A stretch of 46,673 nt of DNA from a virus, in IMG/VR virus record IMGVR_UViG_3300023181_000042, positions 1 to 46,673 of that record; one strand, written 5' to 3'. The translations under genes were made by a program, and so were the position numbers. The notes beneath the pieces are model-generated. The model saw nothing but the letters and a program-made list of their open reading frames with translations. It did not search any database and was not told the DNA's origin. Shown here one piece after another: positions 27,907 to 35,903 of the stretch. Within the stretch, counting starts at the first letter, position 1, and every line of letters starts with the position of its first letter.

Positions 27907-28147
27907 CCACGGAAGCATGCAATGGTGCGGCACCGCATGGGCAGGCCGCGCGTACACCGGCCCGCTCCAAGAACTAGGTCAAGGCATCCCCCGCAAGTTC
28001 AAACTAGGCGGGCTGAAAGAGTTCGCCTACCACCTCGCGTTCGGCTACACGAGCGGATTCCCACTGCGAGACATCATCTACTGGTCGACCATGGTGACGT
28101 TCTTCCCGCGCGCAACACAGAAACGAGTCGACAGGAATATGCCATGA
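27899..28147 (+). CDS. Small aromatic-rich protein
   Basis: An 82-residue protein with many Tyr, Trp, Phe and Gly residues (YHLAFGYTSGFPLRD) and a basic C-terminus. No transmembrane helix is certain. Function unknown. Confidence 0.55.
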   Translation: MTSHGSMQWCGTAWAGRAYTGPLQELGQGIPRKFKLGGLKEFAYHLAFGYTSGFPLRDIIYWSTMVTFFPRATQKRVDRNMP

Positions 28148-28266
28148 CGCGTCTACACGAGTCGCATCAAGCCGCAATCCTCGAAGACCAGCGACCATGT
28201 TTCGCCGGCATAATCAGCGACAAAGCACTGTTCGCACTGCTCGACATGAAAGCGGAATGCTCGTGA
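28144..28266 (+). CDS. 40-residue protein
   Basis: A short frame joined to its neighbours by ATGA and GTGA overlaps. Two Cys, helical end. Function unknown. Confidence 0.45.
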   Translation: MTRLHESHQAAILEDQRPCFAGIISDKALFALLDMKAECS

Positions 28267-28715
28267 CCGTTCGACACTGGACAATCACCACGCACCACAC
28301 AGGCAAGCCGCGTGATGTCGATGTCTACCTTTACGACAAAAACAGCCACATGCGAGCTGCAGCAGCAAGGCACAGCAACAGCATCGAACCCCGGCCCGGC
28401 GAATACAAGAACGCTGCAGCAGTCTGCCACGGCTTCCAACGCGTCCAAATCGACGAAGACGGCACCGAAACCGACCACCCGCAAGCAGCCATCATCCGCT
28501 TCTCGCACGAACACCTCAACGCCGAGGTAATTAGCCACGAAGTCGCACACGCAGCCCAACACCTCTACGGCATCGACATGCTCAACGAAGGCGACCTGGC
28601 AGTAGACCACTTCACCACCAGCAATGAACCGTTCGCCTATCTGGCGGGCGATCTATTTGCCGCTATCTGGACATCGCTATACGAAGCGACCGAAGAAGCA
28701 AAGGCGCGACAATGA
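28263..28715 (+). CDS. Putative zinc metallopeptidase (HExxH)
   Basis: A 150-residue protein with HEVAH at 92-96 in a helix (EVISHEVAHAAQH) and a possible third ligand, Glu122, in NEPFAY. This spacing matches gluzincin-type small peptidases. Start GTG 28263 overlaps the previous stop; ATG 28257 adds two residues. No signal peptide, so the substrate would be cytoplasmic, for example a repressor or host protein. Peptidase activity is inferred from the motif only. Confidence 0.65.
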   Translation: MTVRHWTITTHHTGKPRDVDVYLYDKNSHMRAAAARHSNSIEPRPGEYKNAAAVCHGFQRVQIDEDGTETDHPQAAIIRFSHEHLNAEVISHEVAHAAQHLYGIDMLNEGDLAVDHFTTSNEPFAYLAGDLFAAIWTSLYEATEEAKARQ

Positions 28716-28909
28716 CCAGTCACGATGACCTGCAAGCAGCACACAACACAGTTGCCAAACTCATCGGCGAAGAAGCAGCAGCAGCCGTCATGCGCATCCG
28801 AGAACGAGCAGCAACACTCGAAGCAATACGACGCGTAGACGAAGACGAAGCCGTGTACGACGGACACGGAATGCGCGTCTACGAATACCAGGAACACGGC
28901 CATGACTGA
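28712..28909 (+). CDS. Small helical protein
   Basis: A 65-residue Ala/Glu/Arg-rich helix followed by an acidic, Tyr/His-containing end. ATGA overlap with the peptidase-like gene; 8-bp overlap with the next. Function unknown. Confidence 0.55.
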   Translation: MTSHDDLQAAHNTVAKLIGEEAAAAVMRIRERAATLEAIRRVDEDEAVYDGHGMRVYEYQEHGHD

Positions 28910-29012
28910 GCCCACACCAGCACTAGAAGCAGCAGCCAACACATGGTCACAGATGACCGACGACGAAGAAGCCGCACTCATATGGTATTTAGACGGGCGA
29001 GCAAGTGACTGA
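28902..29012 (+). CDS. 36-residue acidic protein
   Basis: An acidic Ala-rich frame overlapping both neighbours. Function unknown. Confidence 0.45.
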   Translation: MTEPTPALEAAANTWSQMTDDEEAALIWYLDGRASD

Positions 29013-29098
29013 CCAACAAATGCCAGTACTGCGGGCAAGTGTTCGTCGTCGGCTCGCTATGCCGTGACCATGAAGCGCGCTGCGGGATGAAACCTTAG
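29009..29098 (+). CDS. Zinc-knuckle micro-protein with CTG start
   Basis: A 29-residue frame reading TNKCQYCGQVF, then C-x3-H and a last Cys: a compact zinc knuckle. In this frame a stop (29006-29008) lies directly before CTG 29009, and no ATG, GTG or TTG comes before the first Cys pair. CTG would have to be the start. It overlaps the preceding TGA as CTGA, mimicking the ATGA junctions elsewhere. Confidence 0.45.
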   Translation: MTNKCQYCGQVFVVGSLCRDHEARCGMKP

Positions 29099-29110
29099 GA
29101 CGGAGCGGCG

Positions 29111-29269
29111 ATGAAGCTCACCATCGAAGAGCACGTCGCCAACGTCGTAGCCAAAGCACCGCCGCTAACTGCCGAGCAGCGCGATCGACTCGCCGGCTTG
29201 CTCAAACCACGCAAGCCAACCCTTGACCAACCCGACCTGACGTTCCTGGAAGAAGCGCTAAAGGCATGA
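29111..29269 (+). CDS. Small uncharacterised protein
   Basis: A 52-residue protein with GGAG upstream, helical with a Pro/Lys patch (KPRKP). ATGA overlap with the next gene. Confidence 0.55.
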   Translation: MKLTIEEHVANVVAKAPPLTAEQRDRLAGLLKPRKPTLDQPDLTFLEEALKA

Positions 29270-29814
29270 GCTCGCTGCTGGAATCCACCACGCTTCTAAT
29301 CGAAGAAGCCCGGTCGACACAAACCCCAGTAGACATCCTCCGACCCGCAGTCGCATCAATGGAACGCGAACAAGTCGAAGCCCTCGCCGTCGCATACCTG
29401 CTGCAGCAAGTGCACCGGATCAAGGCACCCGCGTTTAAACCCACGCCCAAGCAAAAGCCTATTCAGCGCACTCCCGAGATGATCGAGAACAGCAAGCGCA
29501 TCGAAGAGCGTCGCATCCGCGAATACGCCGACTCGCGCGAAACATTCAAGGCCAGCATCGACAAAGCATTCGCCATACTCAAATACGAATGGCACGTCGA
29601 ATGGACCGAAGAACTACTCGCCGCCAAGATCCCACTTCCAGACGGTTCGACCATCGAGTTCGGTGACGCAACCCGCGAACAACACATCGAACGTGCACGT
29701 ATTCACCGACGCAACACCATGCTCAACATGGAAAGTGCAGCACGCCACGAGAAGGCGGTCGAAGCCATGAATGAGTCGGGCGCTCGAACGTTGCGCGGAG
29801 CGGTTCAGCCCTGA
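29266..29814 (+). CDS. Uncharacterised helical protein upstream of packaging genes
   Basis: A 182-residue protein: helical N-terminus (REQVEALAVAYLLQQVHR), a basic Pro/Lys/Gln linker (about 52-66), and a charged helical C-terminal part. Its 3' end overlaps the convergent gene by 10 bp. A role at the packaging boundary is possible from position only. Confidence 0.6.
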   Translation: MSSLLESTTLLIEEARSTQTPVDILRPAVASMEREQVEALAVAYLLQQVHRIKAPAFKPTPKQKPIQRTPEMIENSKRIEERRIREYADSRETFKASIDKAFAILKYEWHVEWTEELLAAKIPLPDGSTIEFGDATREQHIERARIHRRNTMLNMESAARHEKAVEAMNESGARTLRGAVQP

Positions 29815-30203
29815 TCGAGTACCGACCATAGGTCGAGATCGATCTGGTCAACGACCCGACCTGAACGCTCCACATGGTAGCGGTGCTCGTTGATCGCGTG
29901 TATCGCGTTCACCTGACGCATGTGCTTCACCTCAACCTGCCTCCGCTCAACAAGGCTCAGGAACACCTTCGCGTTCTTGCGACGGCCGAGAAGAACCAGG
30001 CGCTCACGCTGGGCATCAGCAACATCGATCTGATGCAAGCGCACTCCAATGGTTATCTCTTCCTCACGCATATCAATCAGCGACAACGTGAGCTGCACAT
30101 TCTTCCGCGCTATCTCGAGAGTCGACCGCGCGACACCATCACGCACCATAGCCGCCCACACCTCATCATCTGTGAGGTCGGGGATCTGTTCACGATCGCC
30201 CAT
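29805..30203 (-). CDS. Leftward coiled-coil protein
   Basis: A 132-residue, charged, largely helical protein with an N-terminal segment LTDDEVWAAMV and a long coiled-coil region (about 40-115). ATG 30203 has no ribosome site; a -10-like TACACT (30212-30217, minus reading) eight bases upstream suggests a leaderless message. Divergent from the HNH gene by 35 bp. Opposite strand marks it as an independent unit. Function unknown. Confidence 0.55.
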   Translation of the reverse strand: MGDREQIPDLTDDEVWAAMVRDGVARSTLEIARKNVQLTLSLIDMREEEITIGVRLHQIDVADAQRERLVLLGRRKNAKVFLSLVERRQVEVKHMRQVNAIHAINEHRYHVERSGRVVDQIDLDLWSVLDQG

Positions 30204-30238
30204 GGTCGCCAAGTGTAGAGGCGAAAAGGACAACCACG

Positions 30239-30601
30239 ATGCCTCGAGCGCCACGAAAATGCAAGCGAGCAGGCTGCGAAGTTCGCTCAGTCGGCCGCAC
30301 ATACTGCCTCGAACACACGCCCCGTTGGGAAGGCTCAACCAGGGGCGGCTCTACCCGTGCAGATCGTAAGGTCCGTGAGTTGGTTCTGGCACGCGATCCG
30401 ATCTGCAAGTGCGTTGGCTGTCTGGTGTGCTCGCAGGATGGTTGTGCTCGACCTTCAACCGAGGACGACCACATCGTGAACCGTGCAGCGAACGGTGGCG
30501 AGTGGATGACCAACCACCAAGGCCTATGCAACCCATGCCACAAGGTCAAGGTGCAACGAGAAGCACAAGCAGGAAAACTCGCCGGCCCAATGCCTTTTTG
30601 A
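30239..30601 (+). CDS. HNH endonuclease near terminase
   Basis: A 120-residue HNH protein. An N-terminal zinc knuckle (Cys8, Cys13, Cys23, His26) precedes the HNH core: DDHIV with His78, and LCNPCHKVKV with the closing Cys97/Cys100/His101 cluster. HNH proteins beside terminase are known to help cut cos or headful ends in long-tailed phages. That role is likely here, about 800 bp before the small terminase gene. Confidence 0.82.
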   Translation: MPRAPRKCKRAGCEVRSVGRTYCLEHTPRWEGSTRGGSTRADRKVRELVLARDPICKCVGCLVCSQDGCARPSTEDDHIVNRAANGGEWMTNHQGLCNPCHKVKVQREAQAGKLAGPMPF

Positions 30602-30616
30602 GAACTATTCTCAAAA
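30596..30616 (+). terminator. Perfect 9-bp hairpin over the HNH stop
   Basis: TTTTGAGAA (30596-30604) pairs with TTCTCAAAA (30608-30616) around a three-base loop; the HNH stop codon lies in the left arm. Works equally on both strands. Confidence 0.5.
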
Positions 30617-30801
30617 GGGAGGCCATTCACCCCCTCCCCGCCCCCTTGGAAGGGACATCGGGAGGTGCTGGACATTTTTATGCGTACGAGTCTCGTGATT
30701 TCGCTATCCCGCGGCGATGCATGGCCGATTTGCGGCAATTGGGGCGCATGGGCGGGTTCGCGGGTGCCGCGCAATGCCAAAGGGCGCAGATCGACGTGTA
30801 C
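30617..30801. other. Gap with C-rich tract, possible cos/pac region
   Basis: About 185 bp with no convincing gene. A weak GTG frame at 30665-30868 runs through but has poor composition. CCCCCTCCCCGCCCCC at about 30629-30644 and several GC-rich short inverted repeats lie between the HNH and terminase genes, where cohesive-end or packaging sites usually are. The exact site cannot be read. Confidence 0.3.
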
Positions 30802-30817
30802 GGGTAAAACCGGTACA
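30802..30817. repeat. 16-bp inverted repeat, left copy
   Basis: GGGTAAAACCGGTACA here reappears in inverted orientation at 31369-31384, so the pair brackets the leftward prim-pol gene. This copy also lies in a local hairpin (30796-30805 with 30809-30818, one mismatch) that could terminate the leftward gene. Confidence 0.7.
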
Positions 30818-30818
30818 C

Positions 30819-31361
30819 CTATAGCGGGAAGAGTTGCCCTTTTTGGAAGACTCGGCCGGTCATTGTGATGTACCGGCCGCTGCTGTAACGCTCAACATTC
30901 AAGCCGTCGATGATCTTTCGGCTGCCCGTTGTTGCGGCTGCGGTTCCCCAGATGTGGAGCCCGTCGCCGCTGGGGCTTACTTCGATGTAGTGATTCGGGT
31001 AGTCGGCCAAGAATGCGACAGCCGCTTGGCTCGGTTTTGTCCCGTCGAAGCAGTGGTCGAGGTCGATGCACGCGAATCCATTGCCTAGTACGAACCCCAG
31101 TCCGACGCCGGCCCGTGATGCATTGGCGCTTATGAAGTCGGACCAGGTGTTGCTATTCGTGGAGCTCGCGGGGTTGCCGTTGATTTGTAGCGGGACCTTT
31201 GACTGGCTCCGGCGTATCCACCGGCCCGCATCGATCATCTGCTTCGGATAAGGAATTCTGGCGTTTGCCCGACGCGCGTACGTTCTGCACTTGTCGGAAC
31301 AGAAGCGTGCTTGCGCGTTCTTCCGAACGATCGACTTCCGGCAGTATTCGCATTCGCGCAT
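30819..31361 (-). CDS. Zinc-finger prim-pol (AEP primase-polymerase domain)
   Basis: A 180-residue protein. A zinc finger (Cys4, Cys7, Cys21, Cys25) is followed by a compact bifunctional primase-polymerase domain: GLGFVLGNG, metal-binding Asp100-x-Asp102 (CIDLD), SGDGLHIWG (131-139) with His136, and ERYSSGRYITMTG (157-169). These are the AEP catalytic motifs in order. No helicase domain follows, so it is a stand-alone priming enzyme. It lies leftward in the packaging region, away from the replication genes. A -10-like TACAAT (31367-31372, minus reading) five bases before the ATG suggests leaderless expression. Confidence 0.8.
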   Translation of the reverse strand: MRECEYCRKSIVRKNAQARFCSDKCRTYARRANARIPYPKQMIDAGRWIRRSQSKVPLQINGNPASSTNSNTWSDFISANASRAGVGLGFVLGNGFACIDLDHCFDGTKPSQAAVAFLADYPNHYIEVSPSGDGLHIWGTAAATTGSRKIIDGLNVERYSSGRYITMTGRVFQKGQLFPL

Positions 31362-31368
31362 GTCTAAT

Positions 31369-31384
31369 TGTACCGGTTTTACCC
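31369..31384. repeat. 16-bp inverted repeat, right copy
   Basis: TGTACCGGTTTTACCC, the exact inverse of 30802-30817. Here it overlaps the presumed promoter of the prim-pol gene, including the -10 element. Confidence 0.7.
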
Positions 31385-31419
31385 GCTAGATAGCGCGGTT
31401 TTTGAGAAATGAGGGCAGC

Positions 31420-31908
31420 ATGGCCGGACGTGGCCCAGCCCCGAAAGATCCTTCTACTCGAGCGCGTCGGAACGCCGACCCCACGCCCTCCACCGTCCTC
31501 GAGTTCATCCGCGGTGAACAGCCGGAACTGCCTGACCGTTTCGCGTGGGACACGGACGAAGATGGCAACCGCAGTAGGACAGATATGTCTTGGCCTGAGC
31601 GCACAGAAACGTGGTGGCAGATGTGGGCCGACTCGGCTATCGCCGAGCAGTTCACCGCATCTGATTGGGAGTTCCTGCTGGATACAGCGCTTATCCATGC
31701 GGCCTTCTGGGAGGGCGACATGAAGCTTGGCCCTGAACTGCGTCAACGCGTGGCCAAGTTCGGTGCTACCCCAGAGGACCGTGCCCGTCTCCGCATCCAG
31801 TACGCGGCCGCGGACGAGGCGGACGGCAAGGTGCAGAAGACCCGTCAGGGCTCCAAGCAGCCCTCGCGCTCCGAAGACCCCCGGCAGGCGTTACGCGCCC
31901 TGAATTGA
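31420..31908 (+). CDS. terS: Terminase small subunit
   Basis: A 162-residue protein opening MAGRGPAPKDPSTRARRN, a very common start for actinophage small terminases. The central helical region would hold the DNA-recognition and oligomerisation parts. The basic C-terminus may contact the large subunit. ATG 31420 with GAGGG four bases upstream is preferred over an ATG six codons earlier. It sits directly before terL. Confidence 0.82.
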   Translation: MAGRGPAPKDPSTRARRNADPTPSTVLEFIRGEQPELPDRFAWDTDEDGNRSRTDMSWPERTETWWQMWADSAIAEQFTASDWEFLLDTALIHAAFWEGDMKLGPELRQRVAKFGATPEDRARLRIQYAAADEADGKVQKTRQGSKQPSRSEDPRQALRALN

Positions 31909-31915
31909 GGCGCTC

Positions 31916-33616
31916 ATGGCTGTTCTGATAGTTCCTGAGCTAGATGAAGAGCCGTGGCCGACCCTTGGCCCAGAGATAGCCGACTTCATCGAAGAGCGCG
32001 CGATTTTCGGACCCGGCTCTTTCGCCGGCCGACCCGCAACGCTCGACATTGAAAAGCGCGCCGCCCTGTACCGCATGTACGAGGTGTATCCACAGGGCCA
32101 CAAGTATGCGGGCCGGCGCAGGTTCAAGCGTGCGGGTATTGAGTGGCGTAAGGGGCTCGCTAAGACCGAGTTTGCCGCGTGGATTGCGTTCTGCGAGTTG
32201 CATCCGGAAGCACCCGTGCGGGGTGATGGTTTTGACGCCAAGGGCAACCCTGTCGGTAAGCCTGTCGAGTTCCCATACATTCCGATGGTCGCGGTGACGG
32301 AAGAGCAAGTCTCCGAGCTCGCATATGGCGTGCTGAAATACGTCGTTGAAGAAGGCCCAGACGCTTACCTGTTCGACTCTGGGCTTGACCGCATCATCCG
32401 GCTTTCCCCTCGCGGTCAGAATGACGGCCAGTGCGTTCCTGTGGCTAACGCGCCCAACTCTAGAGATGGTGCGCTGACAACTTTCCAGATGTTCGATGAA
32501 CCTCACCGCTTGTATCTGCCGAACCATAAGGCAGCGCACGAGACGATGACGGCAAACCTCGAAAAGCGTGTGCTCGAAGACCCGTGGTCGCTGTACACGT
32601 CTACTGCGGGTAAGCCTGGCCAGAATTCGATTCAGGAAGACATGCGGCATGAGGCTGAAGCCATAGACCGCGGCGAGATCGAAGATCCGCAGATGTTCTT
32701 CTTCGCCCGGTGGGCCGGGGAAGAGCACGCAGACCTATCCACGATTGAGAAGCGCGTCGAGGCCATATCGGACGCTACTGGCCCAGCAGGCGAGTACGGC
32801 CCCGGGCAGTTCGAGTCCATTGCGAAGCAGTGGGATCGGAACGGTGCCGACCATTCCTATCTCGAGCGAGTGTGGCTGAACCGTTGGCGCAAGTCCGGTT
32901 CGCAAGCATTCGACGTGAAGCAGTGGGAGCGGCTGGCGCGAGGGTTCGAGCCCGATGATTTTGTTGCTCCCGAAGGTTACAAGCCTGGCCTTTCGCGACC
33001 GGGCGAAGTGATACCTCTGGGTGCTTTCGTCACTGGCGGCTTTGACGGCGCGCGCAGGCGTGACGCTACAGCGTTCGTCATCACGGACATAAACACTGGC
33101 TTGCAGGAGCTTCACGGCTTGTGGGAACGCCCGGATGACGCGGACGAAGACTACGAAATTGATGCTGATGAAGTGACGCAGCTCGTCGCCGATGTGATGG
33201 ATAAGTACGAGGTGTGGAAGGTCTACGCGGACCCCCCGCACTGGATCGAAGTTATCGGCGCATGGTCGGTTCGTTGGCCCGATGTTGTCGAAGAGTGGTG
33301 GACGAATCAGTACAAGGCGATGGCCTACGCGATTCGGGAATTCCAAGAAGCTCTGGACTCGGGTTCGATCGGCTTCAACCCCGACCAGACCTATTCCGGC
33401 GATTACTTGCGCCACATCGGCAACGCGGGCCGGCACGACTTGAAGATACGTGATGACGAGGGCAAGCCGCTCTGGGTCATGGAGAAACAGCAAATCGATC
33501 TGAAGTTCGACGCGATCATGGCCGGTGTTCTTTCCGGCAAGGCCGCTCTAGACGCCCGCAAAAAGGGCGCGAAACCACGAATCAAACATAAGTCGGTTAT
33601 TCGCCGGCTCAAATAG
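31916..33616 (+). CDS. terL: Terminase large subunit
   Basis: A 566-residue packaging motor. Walker A variant at 78-84 (RKGLAKT), Walker B with Asp194-Glu195 (FQMFDEP), and a C-terminal RNase-H-like nuclease starting at GGFDG (Asp377) with further acidic residues (YADPPHW). The ATPase pumps DNA into the prohead and the nuclease cuts concatemers. The length is normal for the family. It starts eight bases after the terS stop. Confidence 0.92.
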   Translation: MAVLIVPELDEEPWPTLGPEIADFIEERAIFGPGSFAGRPATLDIEKRAALYRMYEVYPQGHKYAGRRRFKRAGIEWRKGLAKTEFAAWIAFCELHPEAPVRGDGFDAKGNPVGKPVEFPYIPMVAVTEEQVSELAYGVLKYVVEEGPDAYLFDSGLDRIIRLSPRGQNDGQCVPVANAPNSRDGALTTFQMFDEPHRLYLPNHKAAHETMTANLEKRVLEDPWSLYTSTAGKPGQNSIQEDMRHEAEAIDRGEIEDPQMFFFARWAGEEHADLSTIEKRVEAISDATGPAGEYGPGQFESIAKQWDRNGADHSYLERVWLNRWRKSGSQAFDVKQWERLARGFEPDDFVAPEGYKPGLSRPGEVIPLGAFVTGGFDGARRRDATAFVITDINTGLQELHGLWERPDDADEDYEIDADEVTQLVADVMDKYEVWKVYADPPHWIEVIGAWSVRWPDVVEEWWTNQYKAMAYAIREFQEALDSGSIGFNPDQTYSGDYLRHIGNAGRHDLKIRDDEGKPLWVMEKQQIDLKFDAIMAGVLSGKAALDARKKGAKPRIKHKSVIRRLK

Positions 33617-33625
33617 GAGGTCGCT

Positions 33626-35032
33626 TTGGCTATCGACGTCAAGACTGTCGGATCTCCTGGTTGGTGGCTGCAGAAGGGGGCAACAAAACTAAACGCTCGC
33701 CTTCCCCGGCTGCAGAACCTTGCGGATTACCACGAAGGGCGGCCACCGCTCCCGACAGGAGTCGCGGCTGAGCGCGAATCGTTCCAAGCTTTCCAGAAGA
33801 AGGCGTGCACGAACCTTGCCGAACTGATCGTCGGTTCGAAGCGTGAGCGTGTATCTGTGCGGGACATTCGTACCGCAATTTCTGGCGATGTTGTGGACGA
33901 GTTGGCGTGGGGCATTTACAAGTCGAACGGTCTTGATGTCGAGTTCGCCGATGTGCTCGAGAACATGCTCGTCATGGGCGACTCGTACATGATCGTCGGC
34001 CTTGATAAGGATGACGAAGTGGTGATGACGGGCGAAGACCCGCGTCAAGTTGTTACTTTTCATAATCCGGCGCGTCAGTCAGAGGTCCGTGCTGCGACCA
34101 AGATGTTCCATGACCCAGACGAGTCGCGTGACTACGCCTACCAGTTTCTGCCGGGGGGCAAGAACGCGGACGGGTCGCGCTACAACGCGCGTCGTTACGT
34201 CGCATACCGCGAACGCAAATCGGTCAGCGCGGGGGTGACGTTTAGCGCTTCCGGCTACTCGTGGGATGAAGCACGCGGCGGCGCAGAGGGCGAAGAACTT
34301 AACCATGAGCTCGTACCAGTCGTCAGGTTCCGAAATCGCCGTGGTGTTGGCGAGTTTGAACCGCATCTGGACATTCTGGATCGCATTAACCACACGGTTT
34401 ACACGCGCATGGTGATTGCCCTTTATCAGGCGTTCAAGCAGCGGGTAATCCACGTGGACGTGACCGATGCCGAGGACGAGAACGGCAACGCGATCGACGC
34501 GATCCCCGATGACGTTCTTACGTCTGACCCGGGCTCGTGGGTTCAGTTGCCGCTTGCAGCGAAGATCACCGAGCTAAGCCAAGCGGACATGAACGGTGTT
34601 TTGCTCGCGACCAAGGATGACATTCGTCTTCTTGCCGCTGTCACGCGTCGCCCGCTAGCCATGTTCGCGCCCGATAACCAGTCGGCTTCGGGGTCGGAGG
34701 CTACCAGCGAGGGTCTTACGTTCTCAACCGAGGACACGCAGAACCGCGCTGGCGACGCCCTGAGCGATGCTTTCCGTATTGCGTTTCTTGCGCTTGGGGA
34801 TGTTGAGCGCGCGGAGAAGTCCAAGATCATCGTCGGCTTCAAGCCCGCATCTCGTTTCGGCATCACGGACAAGGCCAACGCATCTGCGCAGGCGGCTTCC
34901 GTGCTGGCGAAGCGGACGATCATGCGCACGGTTTGGCAGATGTCGCCTGAAGAGATCGATCAGGCCGAGGCCGAGTCATCAGACGAGGCCCTATTGCTGA
35001 GCGAGGTCACACCCGATGGCAACACGCCTTGA
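33626..35032 (+). CDS. Portal protein (SPP1 gp6-like)
   Basis: A 468-residue portal. TTG 33626 is the start, set by a perfect AGGAGG (33615-33620). The N-terminal helical region, the central DILDRINHTVYTRMV crown/stem-type helix and TRRPLAMFAP segment fit the gp6 family. It forms the dodecameric ring for DNA entry and tail attachment. It overlaps the MuF-like gene by 17 bp. Confidence 0.9.
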   Translation: MAIDVKTVGSPGWWLQKGATKLNARLPRLQNLADYHEGRPPLPTGVAAERESFQAFQKKACTNLAELIVGSKRERVSVRDIRTAISGDVVDELAWGIYKSNGLDVEFADVLENMLVMGDSYMIVGLDKDDEVVMTGEDPRQVVTFHNPARQSEVRAATKMFHDPDESRDYAYQFLPGGKNADGSRYNARRYVAYRERKSVSAGVTFSASGYSWDEARGGAEGEELNHELVPVVRFRNRRGVGEFEPHLDILDRINHTVYTRMVIALYQAFKQRVIHVDVTDAEDENGNAIDAIPDDVLTSDPGSWVQLPLAAKITELSQADMNGVLLATKDDIRLLAAVTRRPLAMFAPDNQSASGSEATSEGLTFSTEDTQNRAGDALSDAFRIAFLALGDVERAEKSKIIVGFKPASRFGITDKANASAQAASVLAKRTIMRTVWQMSPEEIDQAEAESSDEALLLSEVTPDGNTP

Positions 35033-35828
35033 TCTGAACTATGACCGGCAAGTGGCAGACGTGCGGGCGAGGGTGGGCAGCTACGCAAAACGTTTGTGGG
35101 GCGGTTCGCCGTCCTACCGGGACGCGGACGCCGATCGCATCATTGCGCTGCTTGTTCCTCGCGTGGAAGCAGGGCAGGCACGGATTGCGCAACTTACCGA
35201 CGCCTATATCGCGCGGGTTGTTGCGTCCGAACTTGGTGGGGGCATTGTTCGCGGCACGGTCGCCGATGTCTCCACCGAGGCGCTTCGCGGAGTGCCGGCT
35301 GATGAGGTCTACCGTCGCCCCTTCGTGACGGCTTACACGGAGCTGTCGCAAGGCTCTACTTTGACCGCGGCCGTTTCTGCGGGTGGCGCCCGACTAGCCT
35401 CGATCGTAGATACGGGCATGCAGCTCGCCCGCACGCACTCCGCGAGACAAGCAGGTGAACGCACCGGGGTCGAACTGTGGCGGCGCGAACTGACGGGTCG
35501 AGAAAACTGCGGCCTATGCACAATCGCTTCCACCCAGCGCTACCACCGCGGCGACCTGATGCCCATCCACGGGAATTGCGACTGCATTCCCAAGCCTTTC
35601 TTCGGGAATGCGTCGACACAAGTTATCGAGCCGAAGCTGCTTGAGCAGATGCACGCCGCTGTAGAGGCCGAATTCGGCACGACAGATCGCGGTGCACGGT
35701 TCATCGACGGCAAGGGTTCCTATAACGACTTCATGGACCTGATCGTGACGAACGCCCACGGAGAGGTCGGACCCACCCTCGGGTGGCGCTGGCAGCACTT
35801 CACTTCCAAGTCCGACCTGGACTTGTAG
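35016..35828 (+). CDS. MuF-like minor head protein
   Basis: A 270-residue capsid-morphogenesis protein. The helical N-terminus is followed by the MuF hallmark, a Cys/His cluster (GRENCGLCTIAST, then HRGDLMPIHGNCDC) at about 160-190. No fused toxin or protease is present; the C-terminal 70 residues are short. It probably enters the head with the portal. Confidence 0.82.
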   Translation: MATRLDLNYDRQVADVRARVGSYAKRLWGGSPSYRDADADRIIALLVPRVEAGQARIAQLTDAYIARVVASELGGGIVRGTVADVSTEALRGVPADEVYRRPFVTAYTELSQGSTLTAAVSAGGARLASIVDTGMQLARTHSARQAGERTGVELWRRELTGRENCGLCTIASTQRYHRGDLMPIHGNCDCIPKPFFGNASTQVIEPKLLEQMHAAVEAEFGTTDRGARFIDGKGSYNDFMDLIVTNAHGEVGPTLGWRWQHFTSKSDLDL

Positions 35829-35903
35829 ACACAAACTTCCGCCCTCCTGTGGGTGGCTGCCCCGACATGGGGATTCCAACAACACCCGACATGGGAGAAG
35901 AAC

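Noticed and set aside
30665-30868. 67-residue plus-strand frame between HNH and terminase
   Set aside because: Overlaps the 3' end of the prim-pol gene and its flanking repeat; poor composition, no family resemblance.
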